This document shows positions 46,362 to 55,775 of a stretch of 64,000 nucleotides of DNA, in pieces. The stretch spans positions 385,775 to 449,774 of the forward strand of contig DISB01000016.1 in the NCBI GenBank assembly GCA_002421685.1, in the 5' to 3' direction. The stretch's first letter is position 1; every line of letters starts with the position of its first letter. The DNA comes from Bacteroidetes bacterium UBA6221. Its GTDB lineage: Bacteria; Bacteroidota; Bacteroidia; Chitinophagales; Chitinophagaceae. The translations under genes were made by a program, and so were the position numbers. The notes beneath the pieces were generated by a model, which saw nothing but the letters and a program-made list of their open reading frames with translations, made no database searches and was not told the DNA's origin.

Positions 46362-47453
46362 ATGGCCGGAACGATAGCCCCCAAAGCGGGGATGTTTGAG
46401 CAGGAAAAGAAATCGGCGCTGGACGCTATATCACAAGCTCAGTTTATTGCATTTGCTCCTTATATATTCAATGCATCGGTGATATTGAGAGATAGCGGCA
46501 TTTTAGCCGCTGTAGAAAAGTCGCGGCAGGAAGGTATTACTCTGGAAGATGTCACAAAGGGCGTAGATATGTCGCCCTATGGTGTGCGTATATTGCTGGA
46601 GGCCGCATTAGGCATTGGGCTGGTGCTAAGGAGGGATGACAGGTATTACCTGTCCAAAACGGGGCATTTCTTCCTGAACGATGCCATGACTAAGGTAAAC
46701 ACCGACTTTATGCGCGACGTGTGCTACGAAGGCGCCAAAGAACTGGAGAAATCTATACAGCATGGCAAACCCGAAGGCTTGAAATATTTGGGCGATTGGC
46801 CCACTATCTACCAGGGGTTATCGGTACTACCGGAACCCGCCAAAACAAGCTGGTTCAATTTCGACCATTATTACAGCGATCACACCTTTCCCGAGGCTAT
46901 GCCTATGATATTTGCCCATGAACCCCGAAAAATCATGGACATAGGCGCCAATACGGGCAAATTTTCGCTGCATTGCCTGAACTACAATAAAGATGTGGAA
47001 CTTGGCCTGGTGGACCTGGGCATACAACTGAAAGTGGCCGAACAGAATATCAACGATGCCGGTTTTGCCAACCGTGTGCAATATCATGAACGTAATGTCC
47101 TGGATAAAAATTCGGAACTGCCTGCAGGCTACGATATTATCTGGATGAGCCAGTTCCTGGATTGTTTTTCGGATGATGAAATTGTGTTCATACTGGAAAA
47201 ATGCCACCGTGCGCTGAACGAGGGAGGCCGGATATTCATCAACGAACTGTTTTGGGACCGGCAGAAGTTCGAGGCTTCGGCCTTTGCGCTGCAGATGACC
47301 TCCTTATATTTTACCACTATGGCCAATGGCAACAGCCAGATGTACGACAGCAAAGTGTTTCTGCAACTGGTAGACAAAGCCGGGTTTGCCATTGAAGAAC
47401 AAAAAGACAATATAGGCCAGGTACATACCATACTTGAATTGAAAAAGAAATAA
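46362..47453 (+). CDS. SAM-dependent methyltransferase, first gene of polyene-like operon
   Basis: A 363-residue class I methyltransferase. An N-terminal winged-helix/dimerisation part (YGVRILLEAALGIGLVLRRD, YYLSKTGHFFLND) precedes the SAM motif KIMDIGANTGKFSLHCL at about residues 189-205. This is the arrangement of O-methyltransferases acting on aromatic or polyketide substrates. It starts an operon with the halogenase-like and ketoacyl synthase genes (29 nt to the next start). Confidence 0.85.
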   Translation: MAGTIAPKAGMFEQEKKSALDAISQAQFIAFAPYIFNASVILRDSGILAAVEKSRQEGITLEDVTKGVDMSPYGVRILLEAALGIGLVLRRDDRYYLSKTGHFFLNDAMTKVNTDFMRDVCYEGAKELEKSIQHGKPEGLKYLGDWPTIYQGLSVLPEPAKTSWFNFDHYYSDHTFPEAMPMIFAHEPRKIMDIGANTGKFSLHCLNYNKDVELGLVDLGIQLKVAEQNINDAGFANRVQYHERNVLDKNSELPAGYDIIWMSQFLDCFSDDEIVFILEKCHRALNEGGRIFINELFWDRQKFEASAFALQMTSLYFTTMANGNSQMYDSKVFLQLVDKAGFAIEEQKDNIGQVHTILELKKK

Positions 47454-47482
47454 AGCCGTTTTATACTATACATTACATACTT

Positions 47483-48730
47483 ATGAGCATTAACAAGGAA
47501 GTAGATGTGTTGGTGATTGGCGCAGGCCCTTCAGGAACTATCGCAGCATCTATTATTAAGCAGGCAGGCCTGTCGGTACAGATAGTCGAGAAAATGCAGT
47601 TTCCACGCTTTGTAATTGGCGAAAGCCTGCTGCCGCGCTGTATGGAGGCGCTGGAAGAAGCGAAATTTTTAGACGCGGTAAAAGCAAAAGGTTTCCAGCA
47701 AAAAGATGGGGCCAAGTTTGTAATGGATGGCAAGGTCTGCGATTTTACCTTCGCCCAGCAGCATACCCAGGGTTGGGGCTGGACATGGCAGGTGCCCCGT
47801 GCAGACTTTGATAAAACACTGGCCGATGAATGCGAAAAAATGGGTATACCCGTACACTATCAGACAGAAGTAACGGGCATCGAATTTTTTGACGGCTATT
47901 CATTGACCACGATAAAGACGGCAGACGGCGCTACAGAAACAATAAAGGCGAAATTTATAGTAGATGGCAGCGGCTATGGCAGGGTAATACCACGATTGTT
48001 CGGACTGGAAAAAGATTCGAAGCAGGCGCCGCGCAAGACGCTTTTCTGTCACCTGACAGACCCCAAGCGACATACTGTGTTCGAGCCAAACCGTATTACG
48101 GCAATAGTGTACGACCCCATCACCTGGATATGGGTAATACCCTTCTCCAACGGGTTGACATCTGTAGGCTATGTGGGCAGTCCTGAATTTTTCGATCAGT
48201 TCCCGGGAACTCCGGCAGAACAGTTTCGCGCTTTGCTGAATGCGCAGCCTGACCTCGCAGCCCGGTTTGATGAATCGGAAATGGCATGGGAGCCCCGCAC
48301 CCTGCAAAGCTGGAGCGCGACAACGGAAACTTTCTACGGCGATGGCTTTGTGCTGACAGGGAATGTTACAGAATTTCTCGACCCAGTGTTTTCATCAGGA
48401 GTAACGCTGGCATCGGTATCTGCTCAAAAAGCGGCCAACCTGGTAATCAAACACCTGGCCGGCGAACAGGTGGACTGGGAAGCAGAATATATGCAGCCCA
48501 TGCAGCAGGGCATAGACGTGTTCCGCACATACGTGGATAAATGGTATGACGGAACCCTGTACAAAATATTCTTCAGCGAAGAAAAGCAACCAGAGATAAT
48601 CGGGCAGATATGCTCGGTGCTCGCGGGTTATGTGTGGGATGAGAGCAACCCATATGTAGGCAAAAGAGAAAAGAACCTGCCTGTACTGGCACGGTATTTA
48701 GAAAACCTGAACAAAGCGACAACATCGTAG
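47483..48730 (+). CDS. Flavin-dependent halogenase-like monooxygenase
   Basis: A 415-residue FAD enzyme. The dinucleotide motif is VLVIGAGPSGTIAA (GxGxxG at residues 13-18), and the WxWxIP motif WIWVIP is at residues 215-220; that motif is the signature of flavin-dependent halogenases. EFLDPVFSSGVTLAS lines the FAD site at the C-terminal side. Flexirubin-type pigments are often chlorinated, so a halogenase would fit, but many geranylgeranyl-reductase-like enzymes are similar and the assignment is not certain. Second gene of the operon. Confidence 0.8.
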   Translation: MSINKEVDVLVIGAGPSGTIAASIIKQAGLSVQIVEKMQFPRFVIGESLLPRCMEALEEAKFLDAVKAKGFQQKDGAKFVMDGKVCDFTFAQQHTQGWGWTWQVPRADFDKTLADECEKMGIPVHYQTEVTGIEFFDGYSLTTIKTADGATETIKAKFIVDGSGYGRVIPRLFGLEKDSKQAPRKTLFCHLTDPKRHTVFEPNRITAIVYDPITWIWVIPFSNGLTSVGYVGSPEFFDQFPGTPAEQFRALLNAQPDLAARFDESEMAWEPRTLQSWSATTETFYGDGFVLTGNVTEFLDPVFSSGVTLASVSAQKAANLVIKHLAGEQVDWEAEYMQPMQQGIDVFRTYVDKWYDGTLYKIFFSEEKQPEIIGQICSVLAGYVWDESNPYVGKREKNLPVLARYLENLNKATTS

Positions 48731-48747
48731 AGGTAAAATATACTGGC

Positions 48748-49356
48748 TTGAATTTATCGATCGATCATTGGATACATTTCAAGAATGAAAAGGCACTAAA
48801 GGACGGAATACCTTTTTTGCCGGAGAACTATACAACGGTACAGGAACCACAGGACCTGTACCGTTTGCTGTCGTATAGCTACATGAAGTTCTTCAAGATG
48901 GACCTGTTGTGCAAGTGGGCATGGCTGGGAGCAGAAACACTGCTGGCAGGCAAGGATGAGAACTTACATGATAGTATTGATAAGGATAAAATAGCCGTGG
49001 TGCTGATGACGTCTCACGGGTGTATGGATGTGGACAAGAAATACCTGTCCACTATGAGCGAAATACCCAGCCCGGCGCTGTTCGTATATACCTTGCCGAA
49101 TATTATGCTGGGCGAAATCAGTATCAGGCATGGCTTTAAGGGCGAACAATTATGCCTGGTAAGCGAAAACTTTGATGCCAGGGAACTGTTCTTTTGGGTG
49201 CACGACCTGCTGAACAACCGAGGCATGGAAGCCTGCCTGTGCGGCTGGGCCGATGCATACAACAACAGCAGGGACGTTTGTTTTTTCTGGGTGACCCGGC
49301 AGGAAAACGGAATAGTTTTTTCTAAAGATAAACTGGACGAACTGTATAAACTGTAG
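48748..49356 (+). CDS. Truncated ketoacyl-synthase-like protein (202 aa)
   Basis: A 202-residue protein from a TTG start 17 nt after the halogenase-like stop. Residues about 75-190 read like one half of a ketoacyl synthase (IAVVLMTSHGCMDVDKKYL, PALFVYTLPNIMLGEISIRH, NRGMEACLCGWADAYNN), but the Cys-His-His active triad of the full enzyme is missing. It could be a non-catalytic partner of the synthase gene that follows 3 nt later. The start is uncertain; downstream ATGs occur about 50 codons later. Confidence 0.65.
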   Translation: MNLSIDHWIHFKNEKALKDGIPFLPENYTTVQEPQDLYRLLSYSYMKFFKMDLLCKWAWLGAETLLAGKDENLHDSIDKDKIAVVLMTSHGCMDVDKKYLSTMSEIPSPALFVYTLPNIMLGEISIRHGFKGEQLCLVSENFDARELFFWVHDLLNNRGMEACLCGWADAYNNSRDVCFFWVTRQENGIVFSKDKLDELYKL

Positions 49357-49359
49357 CGA

Positions 49360-50553
49360 ATGAGCAAGGCCCACGTGGTACATACCGGGATAATCACAGC
49401 CATCGGCAACGATACTGCGGCTTGCCTGCAATCGTTACTGGAAGGTAAGTCAGGCATCGGCAAGGCCGAAATACTGAAAACCCATTGGCAGGATGAATTG
49501 CCCGTAGCAGAAGTAAAACTTAGCAATGAAGAACTGGCAGGCAAGACAGGCGTAAGCCCTGACTGGCCCAGGACTGCCCTGCTGAGCGCCATAGCAGTGC
49601 AGGAAGCATGGGAACCCTATAAGGAAAAAGCTAAAGGGTTGAGGACAAGTTTCTTTTCTGCCAATACGGTAGGCGGTATGGACCTGACAGAAAATGTTTA
49701 CAAAGATTTTATTACCGATGTGCAATCGGTAGCACTAAAGCAGATAATCAACCATGAGTGCGGGGCTATCACTGAGATAGTGGCAGCGCATTTTGGTATC
49801 GGCGATTTTGTCACCACTATCAGCACCGCTTGTTCATCATCGGCCAACAGCATTATGATGGCGGCACAGATGATAGAGGCCGGTATGCTGGATATTGCCA
49901 TAGCCGGCGGAGCGGATAGCCTGTCGAAATTTACGCTGAATGGTTTCCACACCCTGATGATACTGGACAAGCAACCCTGCCAGCCTTTCGATAATAACCG
50001 CCGTGGACTGAACCTGGGCGAAGGTGCGGGATATGTATTGCTGATGAGTGAAAAGGCTATGCAGCAATGCGGCGCACAAGCTATATGTACTGTTAGCGGA
50101 TATGCCAATGCTAACGACGCCTACCACCAGACAGCCTCCTCACCGGACGGTATAGGCAATAAACTGGCCATGGGCAATGCGTTGAAAAAAGCGGGACTAA
50201 AACCTGCAGACATCAGCTACATCAACCTGCACGGCACTGGCACGGCCAACAACGACAGCTCTGAAGGCAAAGCTGTGGAAGCGATATTTGAAGGGAGGGT
50301 ACCGATGGCATCATCAACCAAGGCATTTACCGGGCATACATTGGGAGCAGCAGGCGGGGTGGAGGCAGTGTTCAGCGCATTAAGCATTAAAGAAGGGGTT
50401 GTATTTCCGAATATGCGGTGGCAAACACAAATGGAAGATATTAACTGGCAGGTGGAAACAAAACTAAAGACAGGTCAGGATATAAGCCATGTATTGTCCA
50501 ATTCATTTGGTTTCGGCGGCAATTGTTCATCACTGATATTTTCCTCATGCTAA
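49360..50553 (+). CDS. Beta-ketoacyl-ACP synthase (KS, polyene-type)
   Basis: A 397-residue condensing enzyme that extends an acyl-ACP by two carbons. The active-site triad is present: Cys158 in TISTACSSSANSIMMA, His291 in INLHGTGTANND and His326 in TKAFTGHTLGAAGG. FabF/APE-type length. The chain-length-factor-like gene overlaps its end by 7 nt (ATGCTAA), typical of the KS-CLF pairs in aryl polyene and flexirubin clusters. No acyl carrier protein is seen in this window. Confidence 0.9.
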   Translation: MSKAHVVHTGIITAIGNDTAACLQSLLEGKSGIGKAEILKTHWQDELPVAEVKLSNEELAGKTGVSPDWPRTALLSAIAVQEAWEPYKEKAKGLRTSFFSANTVGGMDLTENVYKDFITDVQSVALKQIINHECGAITEIVAAHFGIGDFVTTISTACSSSANSIMMAAQMIEAGMLDIAIAGGADSLSKFTLNGFHTLMILDKQPCQPFDNNRRGLNLGEGAGYVLLMSEKAMQQCGAQAICTVSGYANANDAYHQTASSPDGIGNKLAMGNALKKAGLKPADISYINLHGTGTANNDSSEGKAVEAIFEGRVPMASSTKAFTGHTLGAAGGVEAVFSALSIKEGVVFPNMRWQTQMEDINWQVETKLKTGQDISHVLSNSFGFGGNCSSLIFSSC

Positions 50554-51566
50554 ACATAGACCTATATATCAATAGCGCGGGTATCATCAGCGGTGCGGGT
50601 AATAATATGAACGGCAATTTTTTGCAGAATATACCGCAATATTCCGCTAACGCGCTACCGGCCGTAGAGCCCGATTACAAGGAATACATTCCGGTGATGC
50701 AACTGCGACGTATGAGCCGTGCCGTGCGCATGGGTGTGGTAGCTGCAAAAACTGCGATGCAACAGGCAGGCATAGAAAAGCCCGATGCGATGTGTGTAGG
50801 CTCCGCCTACGGATGCCTGCAGGATACTGAAACTTTTTTGGGCAAAATGACGGAACAGGATGAACAGATGCTGACACCTACGGCGTTCATTCAGTCTACA
50901 CACAATACCGTCGCAGGGCAAATAGCATTGCTCGCAAACTGCAATGGCCACAACCTGACCTATGTGCACCGCGGCCATTCTTTTGAACACGCCATCATTG
51001 ACGCAAAACTATATCTTCAGCAACATCCCGGGGAACACCTGTTGGTGGGGGCGATAGAAGAGCAGACCGCCAACAGTATAAAAGCACTGCAATACGCGGG
51101 CGCTACCGCAAAAGAACACTACGCACCTGGAGATGTAATGGCAGGCAGCCTGCATGCACCCGTTTGCGGCGAAGGGGCGGCTTTCTTTTCTATTACGCAA
51201 CAGCCCTTATCAGAAAAGTCTATACACATAGCGGGACTGGATATATTCAGGGCAGACGAACAAACAGCGTTTGAGAAAATAAGCACATTTGCGAACAATA
51301 ACAGCCCGTTCGATGTTTTTGTGTCAGGCATGAATGGCGAAAAAAGAAACCACGCGTTTTACCGGCGTCTTGGTGAAGAGATTTTCAAATATACCCCCCG
51401 CACAACGTTCAAACAGTTTTGCGGCGAATATCCTGTAGCCGCTTCATTCGCAACAGGTATGCTGTTCCACAGAATTTTTCCGGGAATAGATGCATCCCGT
51501 GTAAAAAATATAGTTTTGGTGAATAACCATTGTGAATATTACAGTTGCTGGAAGTTCACGCTGTAA
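50547..51566 (+). CDS. Chain-length-factor-like ketoacyl synthase homologue
   Basis: A 339-residue homologue of KS in which the active-site Cys is lost: the corresponding stretch reads NGHNLTYVHRGHSFEHAIID. TPTAFIQSTHNTVAGQIALL and HLLVGAIEEQTANSIKAL are present. Such a subunit pairs with the full KS to set chain length. I use the ATG at 50547; a TTG at 50523 lies within the KS gene. Last gene of the operon. Confidence 0.8.
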   Translation: MLNIDLYINSAGIISGAGNNMNGNFLQNIPQYSANALPAVEPDYKEYIPVMQLRRMSRAVRMGVVAAKTAMQQAGIEKPDAMCVGSAYGCLQDTETFLGKMTEQDEQMLTPTAFIQSTHNTVAGQIALLANCNGHNLTYVHRGHSFEHAIIDAKLYLQQHPGEHLLVGAIEEQTANSIKALQYAGATAKEHYAPGDVMAGSLHAPVCGEGAAFFSITQQPLSEKSIHIAGLDIFRADEQTAFEKISTFANNNSPFDVFVSGMNGEKRNHAFYRRLGEEIFKYTPRTTFKQFCGEYPVAASFATGMLFHRIFPGIDASRVKNIVLVNNHCEYYSCWKFTL

Positions 51567-51606
51567 CTGCCGGCAGCATATTTTTTATTTGTAATTAAGG
51601 TATGCT

Positions 51607-53385
51607 ATGCGGAAACATATTTACGAATCGGGGATCATAGGTAACTGTTCATTCATGGCGCATGTGCATAAAAACACGAATATAACATGGATGTGTTGGC
51701 CACGATTCGACAGCAGTTTTATATTCGGTTCCCTGCTCGATGAAAAAAAAGGCGGTGAGTTTTCCATACTGCCCCGGCAGGATTTCACTTCTTACCAATA
51801 CTATATAGACAATACAAATGTGCTGGTAACCGAAATTACCTGCCCCGATGGCAAATACAGGATAACCGACTTTGCTCCCAGGTTTTTATTATACGAGCGT
51901 TACTATAAACCCCTGATGCTCATCAGGAAGATAGAACCGTTGAGCGGCAATCCTCATGTCAAAGTATCATGCAGGCCTACGGGACATTACGGGGAACTTC
52001 AATTAAGACCCGCGCCCGGCAGCAACCATCTGGAATTTCTGGGGCTGGAGCGATCAGTCAGACTAACAACGAACGTATCACTCAATTACATACAGGACGA
52101 GCAGTTTTTTGTGTTGAATGAGGTCAAGTATTGTATCCTTACTTATGAAAAACCGTTGGAAGCCCCGCTGGAGCATACAGGTGAAGATTTCCTAACCAGG
52201 ACTATCAACTATTGGCAGCACTGGATCAAAAATACGGGCATCAGCAACCTCTACCAGAAAGAGGTCATCCGCTCTGCATTGGCGCTTAAGATACACCAGT
52301 ATGAAGACACCGGCGCCATAATAGCCGCCAGCACTACCAGCCTGCCGGAATTTGATGGCAGCGGCCGTACCTGGGATTATCGCTTCTGCTGGCTGCGTGA
52401 CGCATACTATATATTGAACGCATTGAACAACCTCGGGCATTTTGAAGAGGCGGAACATTATTTCCAGTTTATAGCCAATATCACTGAACTGGAAACCGGG
52501 CGTTATTCTCCACTGTACACGGTAACGGGGAAAAATGAGTTTGTGGAGACCATTATTGACCTGGACGGATACAAAGGAAATAAACCGGTGCGCATCGGCA
52601 ACCAGGCTGTAGAGCACATACAAAATGACATTTACGGGCAGGTACTGCTATCGCTGATACCATTGTATGTGGACCGTCGCTGTATCTACCAGCGAAGGCT
52701 GGACCCATCCGCTTTCATCAACGACATACTGGACAAAATAGCCATGACCATAGATGAAAGCGATGCTGGTATATGGGAATTCAGGAATATCGCACAGAAA
52801 CATTGTTATACCAACCTGTTTCAATGGGCGGGCTGCCAGGCGGCCATCAAGGTGGCAGGACATGTAGGCGATGAAACGTTGCTGAAAAAAGCAAAAATGT
52901 TGCGCGATAAAGCGACACAAAATATTGAAGCCTGCTACGACCCGGAACGTAAAGTTTACACGCAGGCGGTGGGTACCGAACATCTTGATGCCAGTACATT
53001 GCAACTGATAATGATGCGCTACCTGGACCCTGCATCGCAACGCGCGCGCGACCACCTGGCAGCCGTAGAAAAAGAGCTGAAGGCTGATAACGGGTTATTT
53101 TACCGTTATGTGCATAAAGACGATTTTGGTAAGCCTAAGACTACATTTCTCATTACAGCCTTCTGGTATGTAGAAGCATTGGCCTGCGTGGGCAGGATAG
53201 AGGAAGCCGTAAATAATTTTGACCACCTGGTGAAGTTCTCCAACCACCTTGGGCTGCTGAGCGAAGATGTGGCCGCGGAGGATGGCAGCCAATGGGGAAA
53301 CTTCCCGCAAGCATACAGCCATGTGGGACTAATGAACGCCGCCTACCGCATAGCTAAGAAACTGGACCTTCCTGTTTTCGTGTAG
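51607..53385 (+). CDS. Glycoside hydrolase family 15 protein (trehalase/glucoamylase-like)
   Basis: A 592-residue GH15 enzyme. The N-terminal beta domain begins IGNCSFMAHVHKNTNITWMC, and the (alpha/alpha)6 catalytic domain has SGRTWDYRFCWLRDAYYILN and IGNQAVEHIQNDIYGQVLLS. The end GLLSEDVAAEDGSQWGNFPQ carries a catalytic-region Glu motif. Such bacterial proteins hydrolyse trehalose or alpha-1,4-glucosides. The convergent gene makes trehalose, so a trehalase role is plausible. The stop overlaps that gene by 32 nt. Confidence 0.85.
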   Translation: MRKHIYESGIIGNCSFMAHVHKNTNITWMCWPRFDSSFIFGSLLDEKKGGEFSILPRQDFTSYQYYIDNTNVLVTEITCPDGKYRITDFAPRFLLYERYYKPLMLIRKIEPLSGNPHVKVSCRPTGHYGELQLRPAPGSNHLEFLGLERSVRLTTNVSLNYIQDEQFFVLNEVKYCILTYEKPLEAPLEHTGEDFLTRTINYWQHWIKNTGISNLYQKEVIRSALALKIHQYEDTGAIIAASTTSLPEFDGSGRTWDYRFCWLRDAYYILNALNNLGHFEEAEHYFQFIANITELETGRYSPLYTVTGKNEFVETIIDLDGYKGNKPVRIGNQAVEHIQNDIYGQVLLSLIPLYVDRRCIYQRRLDPSAFINDILDKIAMTIDESDAGIWEFRNIAQKHCYTNLFQWAGCQAAIKVAGHVGDETLLKKAKMLRDKATQNIEACYDPERKVYTQAVGTEHLDASTLQLIMMRYLDPASQRARDHLAAVEKELKADNGLFYRYVHKDDFGKPKTTFLITAFWYVEALACVGRIEEAVNNFDHLVKFSNHLGLLSEDVAAEDGSQWGNFPQAYSHVGLMNAAYRIAKKLDLPVFV

Positions 53386-55621
53386 AACGTGGCAGGGACT
53401 TTTTCAACTTATACCCGTCCTGCCTGCCCGCCGGACGGGTATTACATAATTCAGCCAATAGTTTGCGCACCGCCTCGTGATTGTTGAGATGATACCGGGC
53501 TGCCGACATTTTCTCCCCTACTTTTATGGTTATCGCACCTTCGGGCATTGCCTTAAACACATCTTCATCAGTGGTATCGTCGCCTATGGCCAGGATGAAG
53601 TCGTACTTATCCCCTTCCAGCCAGCGGGCCGAAGCGATGCCTTTGTTGATAACGGCGCTCTTTACCTCTATCACCTTATCGCCTTGCAATATCTGCAGGT
53701 TATGCTCATAGGTAAAATGTTTCAGGTCGTTGATAAGCTGCTGCGCGCGCAGGGCTCCCAGCCCAGGCTCTACTTTGCGGTAGTGCCATGCCAGTGAATA
53801 ACTCTTTTCTTCTATAAATGTCCCGGGTGTCCTATCGGTATGGAGGGCCATAATGCCCTGTATGTCTTTATACCAACTGTTATTGAGGCCCATCACATGG
53901 TTCCAGCGCCGGTTGCCGTTCTTATGCCAGACCCCATGTTCCGCCACCATATCCACGTCCAGTCCACCCAGCCATTCTTCCAGCGTTTTGTGGTCGCGTC
54001 CGCTTATGATCAGTATCTTATTGGCAGTGTCTTCAGCCAGTTTTTTTAGCAGGCCAATGATCTCTGCATCAGGCACCGCCTGGCTGGCGTGCGGTTTAAA
54101 AGGTACTAACGTCCCGTCATAATCCAGCAGCAGCAGTCGTTTCGAACTGTACCGGTAACGGATATTTACCTTTTCCCTTAGTGATTCTGTAAGTGCTTTG
54201 GTCTGTTGATTGTTTTGTTTTTCTTTCACTTCTTCCAGTTTGCTTCTAAAGTTCCTTACCCAGGTATGTATGTCAAATTTGGCTACGGTCTGCTGCATTT
54301 GTATCATGCGGTATGTCCTTTCCTGCTCCGGCATGGTGAGCGCTTCGTGTATTTTATCCGCGAATGTCCATATGTCGTTAGGATTGATGATAATAGCTTC
54401 GGATAGCTCAATAGAGGCGCCAGCCGTTTCGCTAAGTATCAGCACACCTTTTTTGTTAACCTGGCTGGCGACATATTCTTTGCTCACCAGGTTCATACCA
54501 TCGCGCATGGGCGTCACCAATGCCACATCGGCCGCCTTGTATAATGCCGAGAGCAAATAAGGCGGAAAGGACCGGTAAAAATATTGTATGGGCTGCCAGT
54601 CAAGGGTAGAATAGGCGCCGTTTATCTCGCTGATGAGTTTATTCATTTCCTCCTTCAGTTCCTTATACTTGGTTACCGAATCGCGGGAGGGAACTACAAG
54701 GTGTATATAGGTTACTTTCTCGTGAAACTCAGGATATTTCTCCAGGAAAAGCCCGTACGCCTTCAGCCGTTGTGTAATGCCTTTACTATAGTCCAGCCTG
54801 TCTATCGACACCATGAGCTTGATATTGTGGCCCACCATTTCGCGTATCTTCTTTTCGTTGCGTTGTGCCTGTTCGCTGGCGGCCATGCTTGAATACTTCT
54901 CGTAGTCGATACTGATGGGAAAAGCATCCGCCACCACCACTCTGCCGTCAACGTTTATTTCGTGAGAAGTAGTTTCGAGTTTTGTTATCCTATTGACAGC
55001 GCTTAAAAAGTGCCGTACATCGTCATAAGTGTGAAAACCTATCAGGTCGGAGCCCAGCAGGCCCTGCAGTATTTCCTCCCGCCATGGCAACAAGCGGAAT
55101 AACTCCTGCGATGGGAACGGGATGTGCTGAAAAAATCCTATTTCAGCCTCGGGCAATGCCTTGCGTACCATTTGCGGCACCAGCATCAACTGGTAGTCGT
55201 GTATCCATATCGTGTCCTGCGCATTGGCTATATTGATGATGGCTTCTGCATATTTCCTGTTTACCTCCTGGTAGCTTATCCAGCAGTCATAATCGTAGTT
55301 GGCATAACTGGGGAAAGAGTGAAACAGGGGCCATAGCGTTTCGTTAGAGAATCCTTTATAGAAGCTATCTATTTCATCCTGCGATAGGAACAAAGGCATC
55401 AGGTTTTCCTCGGCCAGGAATTCTGTAACCTCTCTTTTGTGCTCATCCTTTATGACTGTGCCCGGCCATCCCAGCCATACATTAGCGCCTACCTGGTATA
55501 TACTACCTAACCCCGTGGCCAATCCACCTTCACTTTTTTTATAGTCAAGCTGGTTATCCTTCTCGACTATCGTGACCGGCAACCGGTTAGATACAATAAT
55601 TGTCTTCTTATCTCCACTCAT
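53354..55621 (-). CDS. otsAB: Fused trehalose-6-phosphate synthase/phosphatase
   Basis: A 755-residue fusion. The N-terminal GT20 domain (about residues 1-470) has SNRLPVTIVE, EGGLATGLGSIY, WIHDYQLMLVPQMVRK, DRLDYSKGITQRLKAYGLFL and RDGMNLVSKEYVA. The C-terminal HAD-type phosphatase (from about 500) has LLLLDYDGTLVPF (DxDxT) and AIGDDTTDEDVFKAMP. It joins UDP-glucose and glucose-6-P, then removes the phosphate, giving trehalose, an osmolyte/stress protectant. I use the ATG at 55621; a TTG further upstream (55642) is less likely. Confidence 0.95.
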   Translation of the reverse strand: MSGDKKTIIVSNRLPVTIVEKDNQLDYKKSEGGLATGLGSIYQVGANVWLGWPGTVIKDEHKREVTEFLAEENLMPLFLSQDEIDSFYKGFSNETLWPLFHSFPSYANYDYDCWISYQEVNRKYAEAIINIANAQDTIWIHDYQLMLVPQMVRKALPEAEIGFFQHIPFPSQELFRLLPWREEILQGLLGSDLIGFHTYDDVRHFLSAVNRITKLETTSHEINVDGRVVVADAFPISIDYEKYSSMAASEQAQRNEKKIREMVGHNIKLMVSIDRLDYSKGITQRLKAYGLFLEKYPEFHEKVTYIHLVVPSRDSVTKYKELKEEMNKLISEINGAYSTLDWQPIQYFYRSFPPYLLSALYKAADVALVTPMRDGMNLVSKEYVASQVNKKGVLILSETAGASIELSEAIIINPNDIWTFADKIHEALTMPEQERTYRMIQMQQTVAKFDIHTWVRNFRSKLEEVKEKQNNQQTKALTESLREKVNIRYRYSSKRLLLLDYDGTLVPFKPHASQAVPDAEIIGLLKKLAEDTANKILIISGRDHKTLEEWLGGLDVDMVAEHGVWHKNGNRRWNHVMGLNNSWYKDIQGIMALHTDRTPGTFIEEKSYSLAWHYRKVEPGLGALRAQQLINDLKHFTYEHNLQILQGDKVIEVKSAVINKGIASARWLEGDKYDFILAIGDDTTDEDVFKAMPEGAITIKVGEKMSAARYHLNNHEAVRKLLAELCNTRPAGRQDGYKLKKSLPRSTRKQEGPVS

Positions 55622-55775
55622 GGCTAAAATATTACTGTGCAATATGGGCGACGCAAGTACGGCGGGTTACCACACTTGTAATATTAGTAACAGTTCATAA
55701 GGGCAATAGTTGACAGCAATTAACACTCAAGCGTAAAAAATTAACGCAAAAACAAAAGTAATATATTTTTATGTA

